Source: CAZHON01 sp964534565 | Lineage (GTDB): Bacteria > Patescibacteriota > Gracilibacteria > Peribacterales > Peribacteraceae | Length of the DNA stretch: 64,000 nucleotides | Assembly (NCBI GenBank): GCA_964534565.1 | Contig: CAZHON010000003.1 | Span: 35,402-99,401, forward strand | Direction of reading: 5' to 3' | Part shown: piece after piece, positions 51,629 to 60,035 of the stretch | How positions within the stretch are numbered: position 1 is the stretch's first letter | How the letters are laid out: each line of letters starts with the position of its first letter | The notes under the pieces: generated by a model | What the model was told of the DNA's origin: nothing | Database searches by the model: none | What the model saw: only the letters and a program-made list of their open reading frames with translations | Position numbers and translations under genes: made by a program

Positions 51629-52759
51629 ATGCGCCCACTCCTCTCCTCCACACTTCTCACTGTTGCGCTCCTTCTTCCTGCAGCAGTGTCTGCAGAAGCA
51701 TTCTCGTTCTCCGATGTTCCGTTTGTTCATCCGAACGCCGAGGCGATCGAGTATGTGAAGGCACGAGGCGTTGTGCAGGGGTACTCGGACGGTACATTCA
51801 AGCCGGACAAAAAAATCAATCGTGCAGAGTTTGTGAAGATGATCGTGGGGATTTTGCCACAGTACACAGATACAAAATGTTGGGCGCCACCTCCGTTTTC
51901 AGATACAGATGCAGAATCGTGGTATGCAGCCGCATTATGTACAGCCAGAAATAATGGACTGATTCAGGGGTATCCCGACGGTACATTCCGACCTGCAGCC
52001 CCCATCAATTTTGCGGAAGCAGCAAAAATTATCAGCGGATCAACTGAGACAATGGGGCAATTCTGTGTAGATCATCGAGATATTTGTGCCTCCAAGGATC
52101 CTTGGTATGAAGTGTACGTACAAAACCTTGCCGAGCATAAATCCATTCCCACTTCGATCGATTCCTTTGATCAATCGATTACTCGTGGCGAACTGGCAGA
52201 GATGATCTATCGCTTGAGAACTGGTAATTACGACAAGCCGTCGAAGACGTATGAGGATCTTGTAGGGAATGGGAGCGCCTCATCTTTGATGAAGATCACT
52301 CCATCCTCGGTTTCATCAGTGACTTATACTGATCCTCAAAATATCTACAGTATCAGTCATCCGATCAATTGGGACGTAACATCGAAGGATCAGTCAGGTG
52401 TGCGCCTTACGAGACCAAGGCTTCGTGATGTTTCATTTATGAATGAGGCATATGTTGATGTGAGCATCGCGACGCAATGTTCGATCCCGACCTCGTCCCA
52501 AGGCAAGATACAGACCGTTATGTTCAGTGGCCGGAACTTTACAGCATGGGAAGAAAACGATGGTGCGGCCGGCACGCTCTACTACTCGATTCATTTTGCA
52601 TCCCAAATCACTCCATCGAGGTGTCTTGTGCTCAATAAAGTGATCGGTATGACAAATGTTACTCAGGAGAATGATGCCGATCGTACAACAACCGCACAGC
52701 AACTTTCGATGTTGCGTGACGAGCTTGCGACAGTCATCAAATCGATCGTCATTTATTGA
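51629..52759 (+). CDS. SLH surface protein
   Basis: A 376-residue exported protein with signal peptide (LLSSTLLTVALLLPAAVSA), three SLH repeats (FSDVPFVHPNAEAIEYVKA, GYSDGTFKPDKKINRAEFVK, GYPDGTFRPAAPINFAEAAK, TRGELAEMIYRL) and a C-terminal beta-rich domain (about 225-376) of unknown role. It is a paralogue of the upstream gene in the SLH part (YEDL linker shared). TACACT (51617-51622) ends 6 bases before the ATG, so it is independently transcribed although only 27 bases separate the genes. Confidence 0.85.
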   Translation: MRPLLSSTLLTVALLLPAAVSAEAFSFSDVPFVHPNAEAIEYVKARGVVQGYSDGTFKPDKKINRAEFVKMIVGILPQYTDTKCWAPPPFSDTDAESWYAAALCTARNNGLIQGYPDGTFRPAAPINFAEAAKIISGSTETMGQFCVDHRDICASKDPWYEVYVQNLAEHKSIPTSIDSFDQSITRGELAEMIYRLRTGNYDKPSKTYEDLVGNGSASSLMKITPSSVSSVTYTDPQNIYSISHPINWDVTSKDQSGVRLTRPRLRDVSFMNEAYVDVSIATQCSIPTSSQGKIQTVMFSGRNFTAWEENDGAAGTLYYSIHFASQITPSRCLVLNKVIGMTNVTQENDADRTTTAQQLSMLRDELATVIKSIVIY

Positions 52760-52794
52760 TTCCGAGCAGGTTGTGTCGGCTATACTGCCTCCCC

Positions 52795-53757
52795 ATGGAC
52801 CTCCTCGGTCATGAGCGGCAGCGAGCGGAACTGGAAGCAGATATCCAAACGGGCAACGTTGCCCATGCGTATTTGTTTGCAGGACCACCGCACGTTGGGA
52901 AGTTCACGATCGCAAAATGGTTCGCGAGCAAACTTCTGACCAATGGTCAGAGTGAAGAAGATGCGACCGCAACACAGCATGCAATCGATCGCATGATTCA
53001 TCCGGACATGTTGGTACTCGATCAACTGTGGATGGAAGAGAAGATGGAGGACTTGGACCTCATCGCAAAGTCATCGAACATCACGCAGGAACATCGCATC
53101 AAAGCGGGAATCAAAACCGATCGCATCAGCATTGATGATGTTCGCGCGATGCAAGATCGCATCAGTGCGACTGCAACCGATCACTACCGCTGCATTCTCA
53201 TTCGCAGCATCGAACGGATGGACGATGCGCCGACGAACGCCTTCCTCAAAATCCTCGAAGAACCGCCCGCGGGACGCGTGTTTATTCTCACAACACAGGC
53301 GATGGGCAGCTTGCTCCCCACCGTGGTCTCACGCACACGCATCGTCCATTTCTCGCCATTGCCGATCGCACAGATGCAGCAATTGGTGAAGGATGCCGAC
53401 CCGGACGACGCACAATTTATTCTGCACATTGCACAGGGCGCGCCGGGACTTGCGCATCGATTGCTTGCGGACCCGGACCTCATTCGCACGGAACGATTGT
53501 TGCACACACAGGCGGGTGCATTCTGGCGCAGTCGCACGATGGGAGAGCGTTTGAAATTGCTGTCGCCTCTCTTGGAACGTTCCACCGAGTCAGATCGATT
53601 TTTGCTGCACCTCTCTCTCACTCTTCGAGAGCATCAACCGTTGTCCCTGGAGCACGAACGGTCTCTGCGCGAGCTTCTTCAAAACCTGGAGACCAATGTG
53701 CATCGCGGCCTTTTGACATCGCAATTTGCCATGGCTGTTGATGCTGCTTCGACATAA
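52795..53757 (+). CDS. holB: DNA polymerase III delta-prime subunit
   Basis: A 320-residue clamp-loader AAA+ protein. LGHERQRAELEADIQTGNVAHAYLFAG opens it as in HolB/DnaX. The P-loop is degenerate (GPPHVGKFT), as usual for a non-ATPase delta-prime. NAFLKILEEPP and SRTRIVHFSPL are intact, but the Cys4 zinc module is missing. TATACT (52781-52786) lies 8 bases before the ATG. It works with the DnaN clamp at 12.6 kb. Confidence 0.9.
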   Translation: MDLLGHERQRAELEADIQTGNVAHAYLFAGPPHVGKFTIAKWFASKLLTNGQSEEDATATQHAIDRMIHPDMLVLDQLWMEEKMEDLDLIAKSSNITQEHRIKAGIKTDRISIDDVRAMQDRISATATDHYRCILIRSIERMDDAPTNAFLKILEEPPAGRVFILTTQAMGSLLPTVVSRTRIVHFSPLPIAQMQQLVKDADPDDAQFILHIAQGAPGLAHRLLADPDLIRTERLLHTQAGAFWRSRTMGERLKLLSPLLERSTESDRFLLHLSLTLREHQPLSLEHERSLRELLQNLETNVHRGLLTSQFAMAVDAAST

Positions 53758-53874
53758 AGAGGGCATCAAAAAAAGACCATTGGGAAGCCATTAAACACGT
53801 CTAACAACACATCGAAGACATGTACGCCCCGCTTGCCTGACAGGGGGCCTTGTACCCGCTACAATCATTCGTCC

Positions 53875-55152
53875 ATGGATATCCGTTATCGTATCGAAGG
53901 GGGTCACCCTCTCACCGGCGAAGTCGCGATCAGTGGTTCAAAGAATGCCGCGTTGCCGCTCATTGCGGCGACACTTCTTGCCGATGGCGAGACGGTGCTC
54001 ACGAACATGCCGCGGTTACGCGACACCATTGCGATGGTGCGTATTCTGGAATTTTTGGGTGTGAGTGTGACGTGGGAGAACGACACGATGCGTGTGAATA
54101 CGAAGGGTCTGCAAAACAAACCGATCCCGCACGAGCTTGTCTCGCGCATGCGCGGATCGATCGTGTTCTTGGGTCCGCTGCTTGCACGATTCGGTGTTGT
54201 GGAGATGGCCTACCCGGGAGGGTGCGTTCTTGGGAAGCGCCCGGTCGGTGCCCACGTTGTCGCTTTAGCGCAGCTTGGTGCGGCGGATATGAGTTCAGAT
54301 ACGATTCTCCATTTACAGGGAAACCTGCAAGCAGGGCGCGTTATCTTGCCGGAGTTCTCCGTTACGACGACTGAGAACGTGCTTATGGCGGCCGCTCTTT
54401 TGCCGGGAAAGACCCGCATCGACATGGCAGCTGCAGAGCCACATGTACAGGATTTGTGCAAAATGCTCGTGGCGATGGGTGTGGCAATCGATGGCATCGG
54501 TTCACACACATTGATTGTGCACGGCGTGAAAGAACTCCTTCCTGTCACGCATCGCGTCACATCCGATTACCTAGAAGCGGGAATTCTTGCGATCGCCGGA
54601 CTTATCACGCGCGGAAACCTGACACTTACCGATGTCGATGAAGATCACCTGGTCTCCTTTCTCTCCGTGTTGCGAAGAGTCGGAGGAAAGATTGAATCCG
54701 ATCCTGTAAAGAGAACGCTCACGGTGAACGGGGATGACGCGGAATTCAAAGCTACGTCTGTGCAGACAAATATCTTCCCGGGTTTCCCGACGGATTTGCA
54801 GGCGCCGATGGGTGTGATGTTGACGCAAGCGCAGGGAGTCAGTCGTATTTTTGAAGTGTTGTTCGAAGGACGCATGGCCTACCTCTACGAACTTGAAAAA
54901 ATGGGTGCGCACATCGAAATTCTCAATGCCCACCAAGCGCTCATCATCGGTCCAAAGGTGCTCCAGGGCCGAACGGTCGCCAGTAACGACATTCGTGCCG
55001 GGGCCGCAATGGTGCTGGCGGCGCTGTGTGCCGAAGGCCAAACCACGGTCACGGACGTGCACTACATCGAGCGTGGATATGACCAATTGGACCAGAAATT
55101 GCGTAGTATCGGCGCGAAGATAGAACGAACGGAGACGGCAACGCAGGCGTAA
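53875..55152 (+). CDS. murA: UDP-N-acetylglucosamine 1-carboxyvinyltransferase
   Basis: A 425-residue enzyme for the first committed step of peptidoglycan synthesis. SGSKNAALPLIAATLL (active Lys23), YPGGCVLGKRPVGAH with catalytic Cys117 (the fosfomycin target), and DIRAGAAMVLAAL near the end match MurA. Its presence implies a peptidoglycan wall. TACAAT (53860-53865) lies 9 bases before the ATG; no SD. Confidence 0.95.
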   Translation: MDIRYRIEGGHPLTGEVAISGSKNAALPLIAATLLADGETVLTNMPRLRDTIAMVRILEFLGVSVTWENDTMRVNTKGLQNKPIPHELVSRMRGSIVFLGPLLARFGVVEMAYPGGCVLGKRPVGAHVVALAQLGAADMSSDTILHLQGNLQAGRVILPEFSVTTTENVLMAAALLPGKTRIDMAAAEPHVQDLCKMLVAMGVAIDGIGSHTLIVHGVKELLPVTHRVTSDYLEAGILAIAGLITRGNLTLTDVDEDHLVSFLSVLRRVGGKIESDPVKRTLTVNGDDAEFKATSVQTNIFPGFPTDLQAPMGVMLTQAQGVSRIFEVLFEGRMAYLYELEKMGAHIEILNAHQALIIGPKVLQGRTVASNDIRAGAAMVLAALCAEGQTTVTDVHYIERGYDQLDQKLRSIGAKIERTETATQA

Positions 55153-55211
55153 GGAGAGGGCTAGAATAAGGGTTTTTCCGTCATCCCTATCCCTTGCCCC
55201 AACCCTTTCTC

Positions 55212-55760
55212 ATGCGTATCCTGCTTTCACAAATGCTTCAGTTTTCTGCCATCAAGAACGGCGGCGTACGCGTGACCGGGGGAACCCGGGCACTCTCGGT
55301 GTATACGCCAAAACCTGCCCAGGCAGACGATTTGCTTTTGCAATGTTCGCCGGAGGAAGTTCCTTCAAAGGGAATCGTCTCATGGCCGGGTGAATACGAC
55401 GTCGGTGGTGTCACATTGCGCGGCATTGGTCACGAAGAAGGACAGAAGGTCTCGTGGTTGGCGGTCGTAGACGGCATTCGCGTTGCATTCCCCGTTGTCC
55501 CCGCTCGCGATTGGACTGATCACGAAATCGAACAGCTTGGTGACATCCACGTGTTGGTTGTCGTAGCGGATGATGCAAAGAAGACGCAGAAGCTTCTCGA
55601 AGAGATCGATCCTCGCGTGCTTGTGTTGCTCCCAGGCGCAAAGGGATTGGATGCAGAGGTGCTCAAGGTGAGCGGTGCACAGGGCAAAGAGATCGTGTCT
55701 GATTTCAAGTTGAAGGGAATGCCTGCAGAAGGTCGCGAAGTCGTGGTGCTTTCCGCGTAA
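55212..55760 (+). CDS. Metallo-beta-lactamase-like protein lacking the metal site
   Basis: A 182-residue protein with the pattern of UlaG-like metallo-beta-lactamase folds (GIVSWPGEYDVGGVTLRGIG, LGDIHVLVVVADDAKKTQKL, DPRVLVLLPG), but the HxHxDH metal motif and later histidines are missing. A non-enzymatic or regulatory role is likely. ATG 55212 is preferred; TTG at 55194 is alternative. It follows murA after 59 bases. Confidence 0.65.
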   Translation: MRILLSQMLQFSAIKNGGVRVTGGTRALSVYTPKPAQADDLLLQCSPEEVPSKGIVSWPGEYDVGGVTLRGIGHEEGQKVSWLAVVDGIRVAFPVVPARDWTDHEIEQLGDIHVLVVVADDAKKTQKLLEEIDPRVLVLLPGAKGLDAEVLKVSGAQGKEIVSDFKLKGMPAEGREVVVLSA

Positions 55761-55762
55761 GG

Positions 55763-56293
55763 TCAGACAAGCATCTTCTGAATTGTGTTCCAGTTTCGCG
55801 TTGTCACGTTTTTGCCAAACTCCTTCTCCAAAATTCCCATCACCTTGGTGCTGTCGGTCTTTGGTGAAAGCACTAGCACGCTGCAGACTTCGGTAGGGGT
55901 GACTCGCAGGATGGTGAAATCTTTAGTAGGAGAAACGTACGGAATCTTCAATGTACTGGTCGGCTTTTCGCTGAGGAACGTCACGTAGAGACGCGTCTCC
56001 GGCGTTACCGTTATTCCCTTGAAGGGATGTGATGCATTCAGCTTCTCCAATTGTTCTGCCGTGCGAAGCAGGGTGGGGATGGGGAAGCCGAATGTTTTTT
56101 CCAGGTTCGTGGAAATGGTCGTTGTAAGTTTCTTGATATCTTTTTCGGTCGATTCGAACATCGCATTTCCGCTGTTGAGGAGGGTTTGTATGTTTGTGTA
56201 CCCCAGCTTTCCCATCATCTTTTTCCAATCGGCCATCGACACTTTTTTGTTGCCACCGACGTTGATGCCACGGAGGAGAGCGATGTATTTCAT
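55763..56293 (-). CDS. DUF1697 family protein
   Basis: A 176-residue protein with the family start KYIALLRGINVGGNKKVSMADWKKMM and a conserved NSGNAMF block. DUF1697 proteins are widespread, alpha/beta, and of unknown function. It ends 2 bases from the convergent gene before it. On the minus strand TATGCT (56300-56305) ends 6 bases before the ATG; no SD. Confidence 0.9.
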   Translation of the reverse strand: MKYIALLRGINVGGNKKVSMADWKKMMGKLGYTNIQTLLNSGNAMFESTEKDIKKLTTTISTNLEKTFGFPIPTLLRTAEQLEKLNASHPFKGITVTPETRLYVTFLSEKPTSTLKIPYVSPTKDFTILRVTPTEVCSVLVLSPKTDSTKVMGILEKEFGKNVTTRNWNTIQKMLV

Positions 56294-56381
56294 GTCCCCA
56301 GCATAGCGGAGGAAATTGCCTGTAATGAAAGCGATCCTGACGCGTCAGAGCAGACACGGCTTTATCCTTTCCCCTCTTTCT

Positions 56382-56531
56382 ATGGGTGCAATTACCCCAT
56401 TTATTGTCCTGCTCATTGTGGCATTGATCTTCAACTACATCCCGATGGCAGAACCGTTCAAGAAGATCGGCTACATCGTGATCGGCGTTGTCGCACTCAT
56501 TATGTTGCTGCGTTTGACGGGCATTTTCTAG
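56382..56531 (+). CDS. 49-residue two-helix membrane protein (Thivi_2564-like)
   Basis: Two hydrophobic helices joined by a short turn (NYIPMAEPFKKI), matching a family of tiny membrane proteins known only by names such as Thivi_2564 family. Function unknown. ATG 56382 is 13 bases after TATCCT (56363-56368), giving a very short leader; an upstream in-frame codon at 56316 would add a basic extension. A strong terminator follows. Confidence 0.65.
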   Translation: MGAITPFIVLLIVALIFNYIPMAEPFKKIGYIVIGVVALIMLLRLTGIF

Positions 56532-56553
56532 ACCTTGGCTTTGGAACGAAGGT

Positions 56554-56582
56554 ACGTATCCGAAAGGATACGTATCTTTTTT
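56554..56582 (+). terminator. Terminator after the small membrane gene
   Basis: ACGTATCC-GAAA-GGATACGT (56554-56573) followed by ATCTTTTTT. The loop is a GNRA tetraloop. Confidence 0.9.
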
Positions 56583-57102
56583 ATTGCTGCGGTGCCAGCA
56601 AGACTCCGCCCTTCGATACGGCGGGTTCCGTACATGCACTGCGATTGAAGCAACATGGTCGACGCATGCCGGACTTCATTTTGGAGAGTGCTACCACAAT
56701 GTGTTTCTTGCGGGTGTCGGGATTATTGGACATGCGAATCCAGCGAATCCAATCCCACCGAGCAATCGGCGTAATTTCCTCCCACAATTTTTTCTGCTGA
56801 GGATGCGAAGCCAGTGCACTCTTCCAATCTGCCGGCATCGCAGGGTCCGGCCATTCTTCCATCGGCTTGATCAACAACTCCACACTCTCATTCGCTTTGG
56901 CGGGCATCTTCTTTTCAATCTTCATCCAATGGCTGCCTTTCCCGTCCGGTTCCAACGGTGCTTCAAAGGCGATGCCATTGATCGTTCCTTCGATCATCAC
57001 CATTCCTCGCGAGGGCAGCTTTGCGCTCACTGCTTTGGGCAATTGCAGAATCATCCACGAGTTGATGGTGAACGGCTCGGCGCTGAAACGGATGGGTGCC
57101 AT
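56581..57102 (-). CDS. DUF1905/YdeI-OmdA-type protein
   Basis: A 173-residue protein with an N-terminal DUF1905 beta-barrel (WMILQLPKAVSAKLPSRGM to SHWMKIEKK, about 15-75) and a C-terminal YdeI/OmdA segment (PADWKSALASHPQQKKLWEE to ARWDWIRWI). Related proteins are annotated as bacteriocin-protection or OmpD-associated, but evidence for that role is thin. TATACT (57112-57117) lies 9 bases before the ATG. Confidence 0.8.
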   Translation of the reverse strand: MAPIRFSAEPFTINSWMILQLPKAVSAKLPSRGMVMIEGTINGIAFEAPLEPDGKGSHWMKIEKKMPAKANESVELLIKPMEEWPDPAMPADWKSALASHPQQKKLWEEITPIARWDWIRWIRMSNNPDTRKKHIVVALSKMKSGMRRPCCFNRSACTEPAVSKGGVLLAPQQ

Positions 57103-57132
57103 GAGTGTGTGAGTATAGCATTTGTTTGAACT

Positions 57133-57207
57133 TGGTGGCCCCAGCAGGAATTGAACCTACATTTACCCCTTAGGAGAGGGTCGTTCTATCCGTTGAACTA
57201 CGGGGCC
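57133..57207 (-). tRNA. tRNA-Arg (anticodon CCT)
   Basis: 75 bases with encoded CCA. Minus-strand acceptor GGCCCCG/TGGGGCC (one G-U), anticodon arm ACCCT-CTCCTAA-GGGGT with anticodon CCT reading AGG, and T arm GTAGG-TTCAATT-CCTGC. Confidence 0.94.
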
Positions 57208-57280
57208 AAAAAGGAAAGCGAGAGGGAGAAAGAGCCGGAAGGATCGAATGGTTTCCATTGTTGCGTGCTGCGCACGCTGG

Positions 57281-57302
57281 CCGTTGAACGACGGGGCCAA
57301 AA
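57281..57302 (-). repeat. Duplicated 5' fragment of tRNA-Arg
   Basis: Bases 57281-57302 match 57190-57211 at 21 of 22 positions, covering the first 18 bases of tRNA-Arg and 4 bases of 5' flank. It lies 74 bases upstream of the tRNA in tRNA sense and is followed by the hairpin GCGTGC-GCA-GCACGC (57263-57277). It cannot form a tRNA. Confidence 0.8.
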
Positions 57303-57403
57303 GAACCTCAGACAGAGTAGCGCGCCGCTCTGTTGTATCACAGTGGTTCATTGTGTAATGCGCAATCGGCGAAATCGTCTGGAGAGAGTACACTCCTTGC
57401 CAT

Positions 57404-59113
57404 ATGCGCCGCTCCACACTCCTCCTTTCACTCGCTTTTGTTCCTGCAATCGCTTTTGCCGTCGACTTTACCGACAGCACGAGCAGATACTCTGACGCAG
57501 GCAGCTTTACCCAAGCGGAACGTGCTGCGGTAAGCGTTCTTACGAACGTGGGAGCAGTGCAGGGAAACCCCGATGGAACATTTGCCGCGGCTCGCACACT
57601 TAATCGTGCGGAGTTTTCGAAGATCGTATCGCTCACGGTCCCCAATGTGTTTGGAGAATGGATCAATACAATTGATAAAAATTGTTTCCCCGATGTGCAT
57701 GCAGACGATTGGTTTGCGACTCCCATCTGCGGACTGAAGAATTTGGGAGTGGTGCAGGGGTATCCGGATGGCAATTTTCACCCGGAACAATCGGTGAACT
57801 ATGCAGAGGCAGTGAAGATGCTTGTAGCACTCAATCACTACACTTTGCCAACACCCGCCCCGACGGAGCGATGGGCGTGGTACACGGGCTATATTCGCGC
57901 AGGCGACGAGCATGGTGTGCTTCTGTCGGAGAACCCTGAGCCCGGAGCATTCATCACGCGCGGGCAAATGGCACGCTTGGCAGCCGCATTCCTTTCCGAA
58001 GTGAATGGCGCGTTGGAGGACTATCGCAATGCCGAAGAAGGAGTGGTGATCGGAGGATCGAGCAGCGAATCATCCGATGCATCGAACTCCGAGAGTTCTT
58101 CCTCCTCTTCCGTTGATTCCCAAAGTTCGTCGGCCGTTTCTGTGAGCAGCAGTTCATCGAGTACATCCTCTTCTCGCAAGCGTTTCCCTGCGATCAGCCA
58201 TCAGATTCTACTTGGTCAGGCATCGTTCCCCATTGCAGATGGAATCGTTCGCCCCAGCATTACCGGGGACGTACGCATTGTGACATTCAACTTCCGTCAG
58301 GAAATCAGTTCCGTGCAGGGAGTCTCGCTCGTGGGTGCCGACGGGCACATCATTTCGGATTTGGTTCGCGGTCGTCAGGACCCCAATGACCACAAGTATC
58401 GAACATGGGAGGCCGTGTTGCCTGCAGGAGTGCTGCACTTAACAGCAGGAACCGACACGATGCTCGGCTTTACGGTAACGACGAAGACGAAAGATGGTGG
58501 AGGTATTCCTAATCAATTGATTGAACCGGTGAGTTTCTCCGTCATTTTGCAGGAAGAAGCGACAGGTACCTCGGAACAATTGATCCCAACGAACACGCAT
58601 TTCCCTGCAAGCCAGACGGTTCAATCACTTCTCACATCGATTCAGAACGTGAAGCCATCCACCGGGGACTTGGCTCCGGGAAAGCGCATTCTCGTCGCGT
58701 CCTTCCAGTTTGGTGGCACGGTGCTTGATGGTGCTGACCTCTCTGTTACGCAGTTGATGTTGAGCGTCGAAAGCAGCGGACTCAACTTGAGTAACTGGTA
58801 CATCATGACGACCGATCGCCCAGATCAAATGTCGTGTGGTGCTACGGGTACTGCTCCCTCATCCGTTGCGTGTGATGGCATTGGTTCCGAAGCGGGTCAC
58901 GTTGGCACGGGTATTCGCACCTTGAATGTGTACGCAGACGTTGCACTCTCGGGCTCTCCAAACCCTGCAACACTGCGCGTGTCGCTTGGGGACCCAGGAA
59001 CGCTCGGCAAATCCGGCGCAATCACGTGGTCCGATGGTGCAGGCAGCTACAACTGGCTCGACCTTTCTGAGACAACTGTTCGACAAGGCACGCTTTGGCG
59101 GGTGCATCAATAA
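57404..59113 (+). CDS. SLH surface protein with Ser-rich linker
   Basis: A 569-residue exported protein: signal peptide (STLLLSLAFVPAIAFA), SLH repeats (GNPDGTFAAARTLNRAEFSK, GYPDGNFHPEQSVNYAEAVK, FITRGQMARLAAAFL; to about 195), a long serine-rich linker (about 218-262) and two beta-rich domains (about 270-385 and 400-560). It resembles an anchored stalk displaying outer domains. TACACT (57389-57394) lies 9 bases before the ATG. Confidence 0.83.
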   Translation: MRRSTLLLSLAFVPAIAFAVDFTDSTSRYSDAGSFTQAERAAVSVLTNVGAVQGNPDGTFAAARTLNRAEFSKIVSLTVPNVFGEWINTIDKNCFPDVHADDWFATPICGLKNLGVVQGYPDGNFHPEQSVNYAEAVKMLVALNHYTLPTPAPTERWAWYTGYIRAGDEHGVLLSENPEPGAFITRGQMARLAAAFLSEVNGALEDYRNAEEGVVIGGSSSESSDASNSESSSSSSVDSQSSSAVSVSSSSSSTSSSRKRFPAISHQILLGQASFPIADGIVRPSITGDVRIVTFNFRQEISSVQGVSLVGADGHIISDLVRGRQDPNDHKYRTWEAVLPAGVLHLTAGTDTMLGFTVTTKTKDGGGIPNQLIEPVSFSVILQEEATGTSEQLIPTNTHFPASQTVQSLLTSIQNVKPSTGDLAPGKRILVASFQFGGTVLDGADLSVTQLMLSVESSGLNLSNWYIMTTDRPDQMSCGATGTAPSSVACDGIGSEAGHVGTGIRTLNVYADVALSGSPNPATLRVSLGDPGTLGKSGAITWSDGAGSYNWLDLSETTVRQGTLWRVHQ

Positions 59114-59123
59114 TCGCCAGGGA

Positions 59124-59188
59124 AGTTCTCGCTCCGCTCGAACTGACAAAATAGTAAACCCGGTGTCACTTCGAGCGGAGCGAGAAGT
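59124..59188. terminator. Long inverted repeat between convergent genes
   Basis: A 25-base arm (59124-59148) pairs with 59163-59187 at 23 of 25 positions (core CTCGCTCCGCTCGA/TCGAGCGGAGCGAG). It lies between the convergent SLH gene and pyrF and probably terminates both. The sequence resembles dispersed palindromic intergenic repeats. Confidence 0.7.
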
Positions 59189-59189
59189 C

Positions 59190-60035
59190 TTATGATTTCA
59201 ACGCTCCCTGCAGGTCTGCTGCCATCGCAATGGTGGCCTTCTCTGCGGCCTCCTTCCAATCTTTCTTGGCAGAGGCGTAGATGATCGACCTGCTCGCGTT
59301 CACGATCGCTCCGGTGCCATCGGGCAAGAATCCGCGTGCGGCATCGGCGGCGGTTCCTCCTTGTGCGCCGTAGCCCGGGATGAGGAACGGAATATGTGGC
59401 ATGAGCGTGCGTAGGTACGTCATCTCTTCCGGATACGTTGCACCCACCACTGCTCCCACGCAGGAAAGGTTCGTCTCGGGGCCGATGTGTTGAGCACCCC
59501 AGCTTTCAACAAGTTGTGCCAAGTTTTCGTGCACAGCTTCATCCCCTACCGGCAGGTCCTGCAATTCGCCGCTGCTTGGGTTACTTGTTTTGACAAGCAC
59601 GAAGATTCCCTTTCCGTTCTTGTCGCATCGTTCGATGAATGGGTTGATGCCGTCGGAACCCAAGTAGGGGGAGACCGTGAGGAAATCGATCGGTGAAGAT
59701 GCAGAAAGGTATGCGTCGGCGTAGGCGTCGGCCGTGGTGCCAATGTCATTGCGCTTTCCGTCTGCAATCACGAGCAATCCCTGCTTCTTTGCGTACTCAC
59801 AGATGTTCCAGAACACTCTCATTCCTTCCCAGCCAAGCAGCTCGAAGTACGCCATCTGTGGCTTTACGCTGGAGGCAATGGTGTGCGTCGAATCGATGAT
59901 TCCTTTGCAGAACTCCTCCACTCCCGCGACGGACTTGTCGATTCCTTCGGGCAATTTACTGACGACGGGGTCCAGTCCTACGCAGACCGGGGACGTCTTT
60001 TTGATACGAGCGGTGAGAGAGTCAGCTGCGTGCAT
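59190..60035 (-). CDS. pyrF: Orotidine 5'-phosphate decarboxylase
   Basis: A 281-residue type 2 OMP decarboxylase, last step of UMP synthesis. VCVGLDPV, VKPQMAYFELLG and the catalytic VIADGKRNDIGTTADAYADA are intact, as is IPGYGAQGG near the end. Its ATG overlaps the stop of the upstream gene by one base (TAATG), so the two are coupled. Separate from pyrB and pyrC at 25.6-28.5 kb. Confidence 0.95.
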   Translation of the reverse strand: MHAADSLTARIKKTSPVCVGLDPVVSKLPEGIDKSVAGVEEFCKGIIDSTHTIASSVKPQMAYFELLGWEGMRVFWNICEYAKKQGLLVIADGKRNDIGTTADAYADAYLSASSPIDFLTVSPYLGSDGINPFIERCDKNGKGIFVLVKTSNPSSGELQDLPVGDEAVHENLAQLVESWGAQHIGPETNLSCVGAVVGATYPEEMTYLRTLMPHIPFLIPGYGAQGGTAADAARGFLPDGTGAIVNASRSIIYASAKKDWKEAAEKATIAMAADLQGALKS

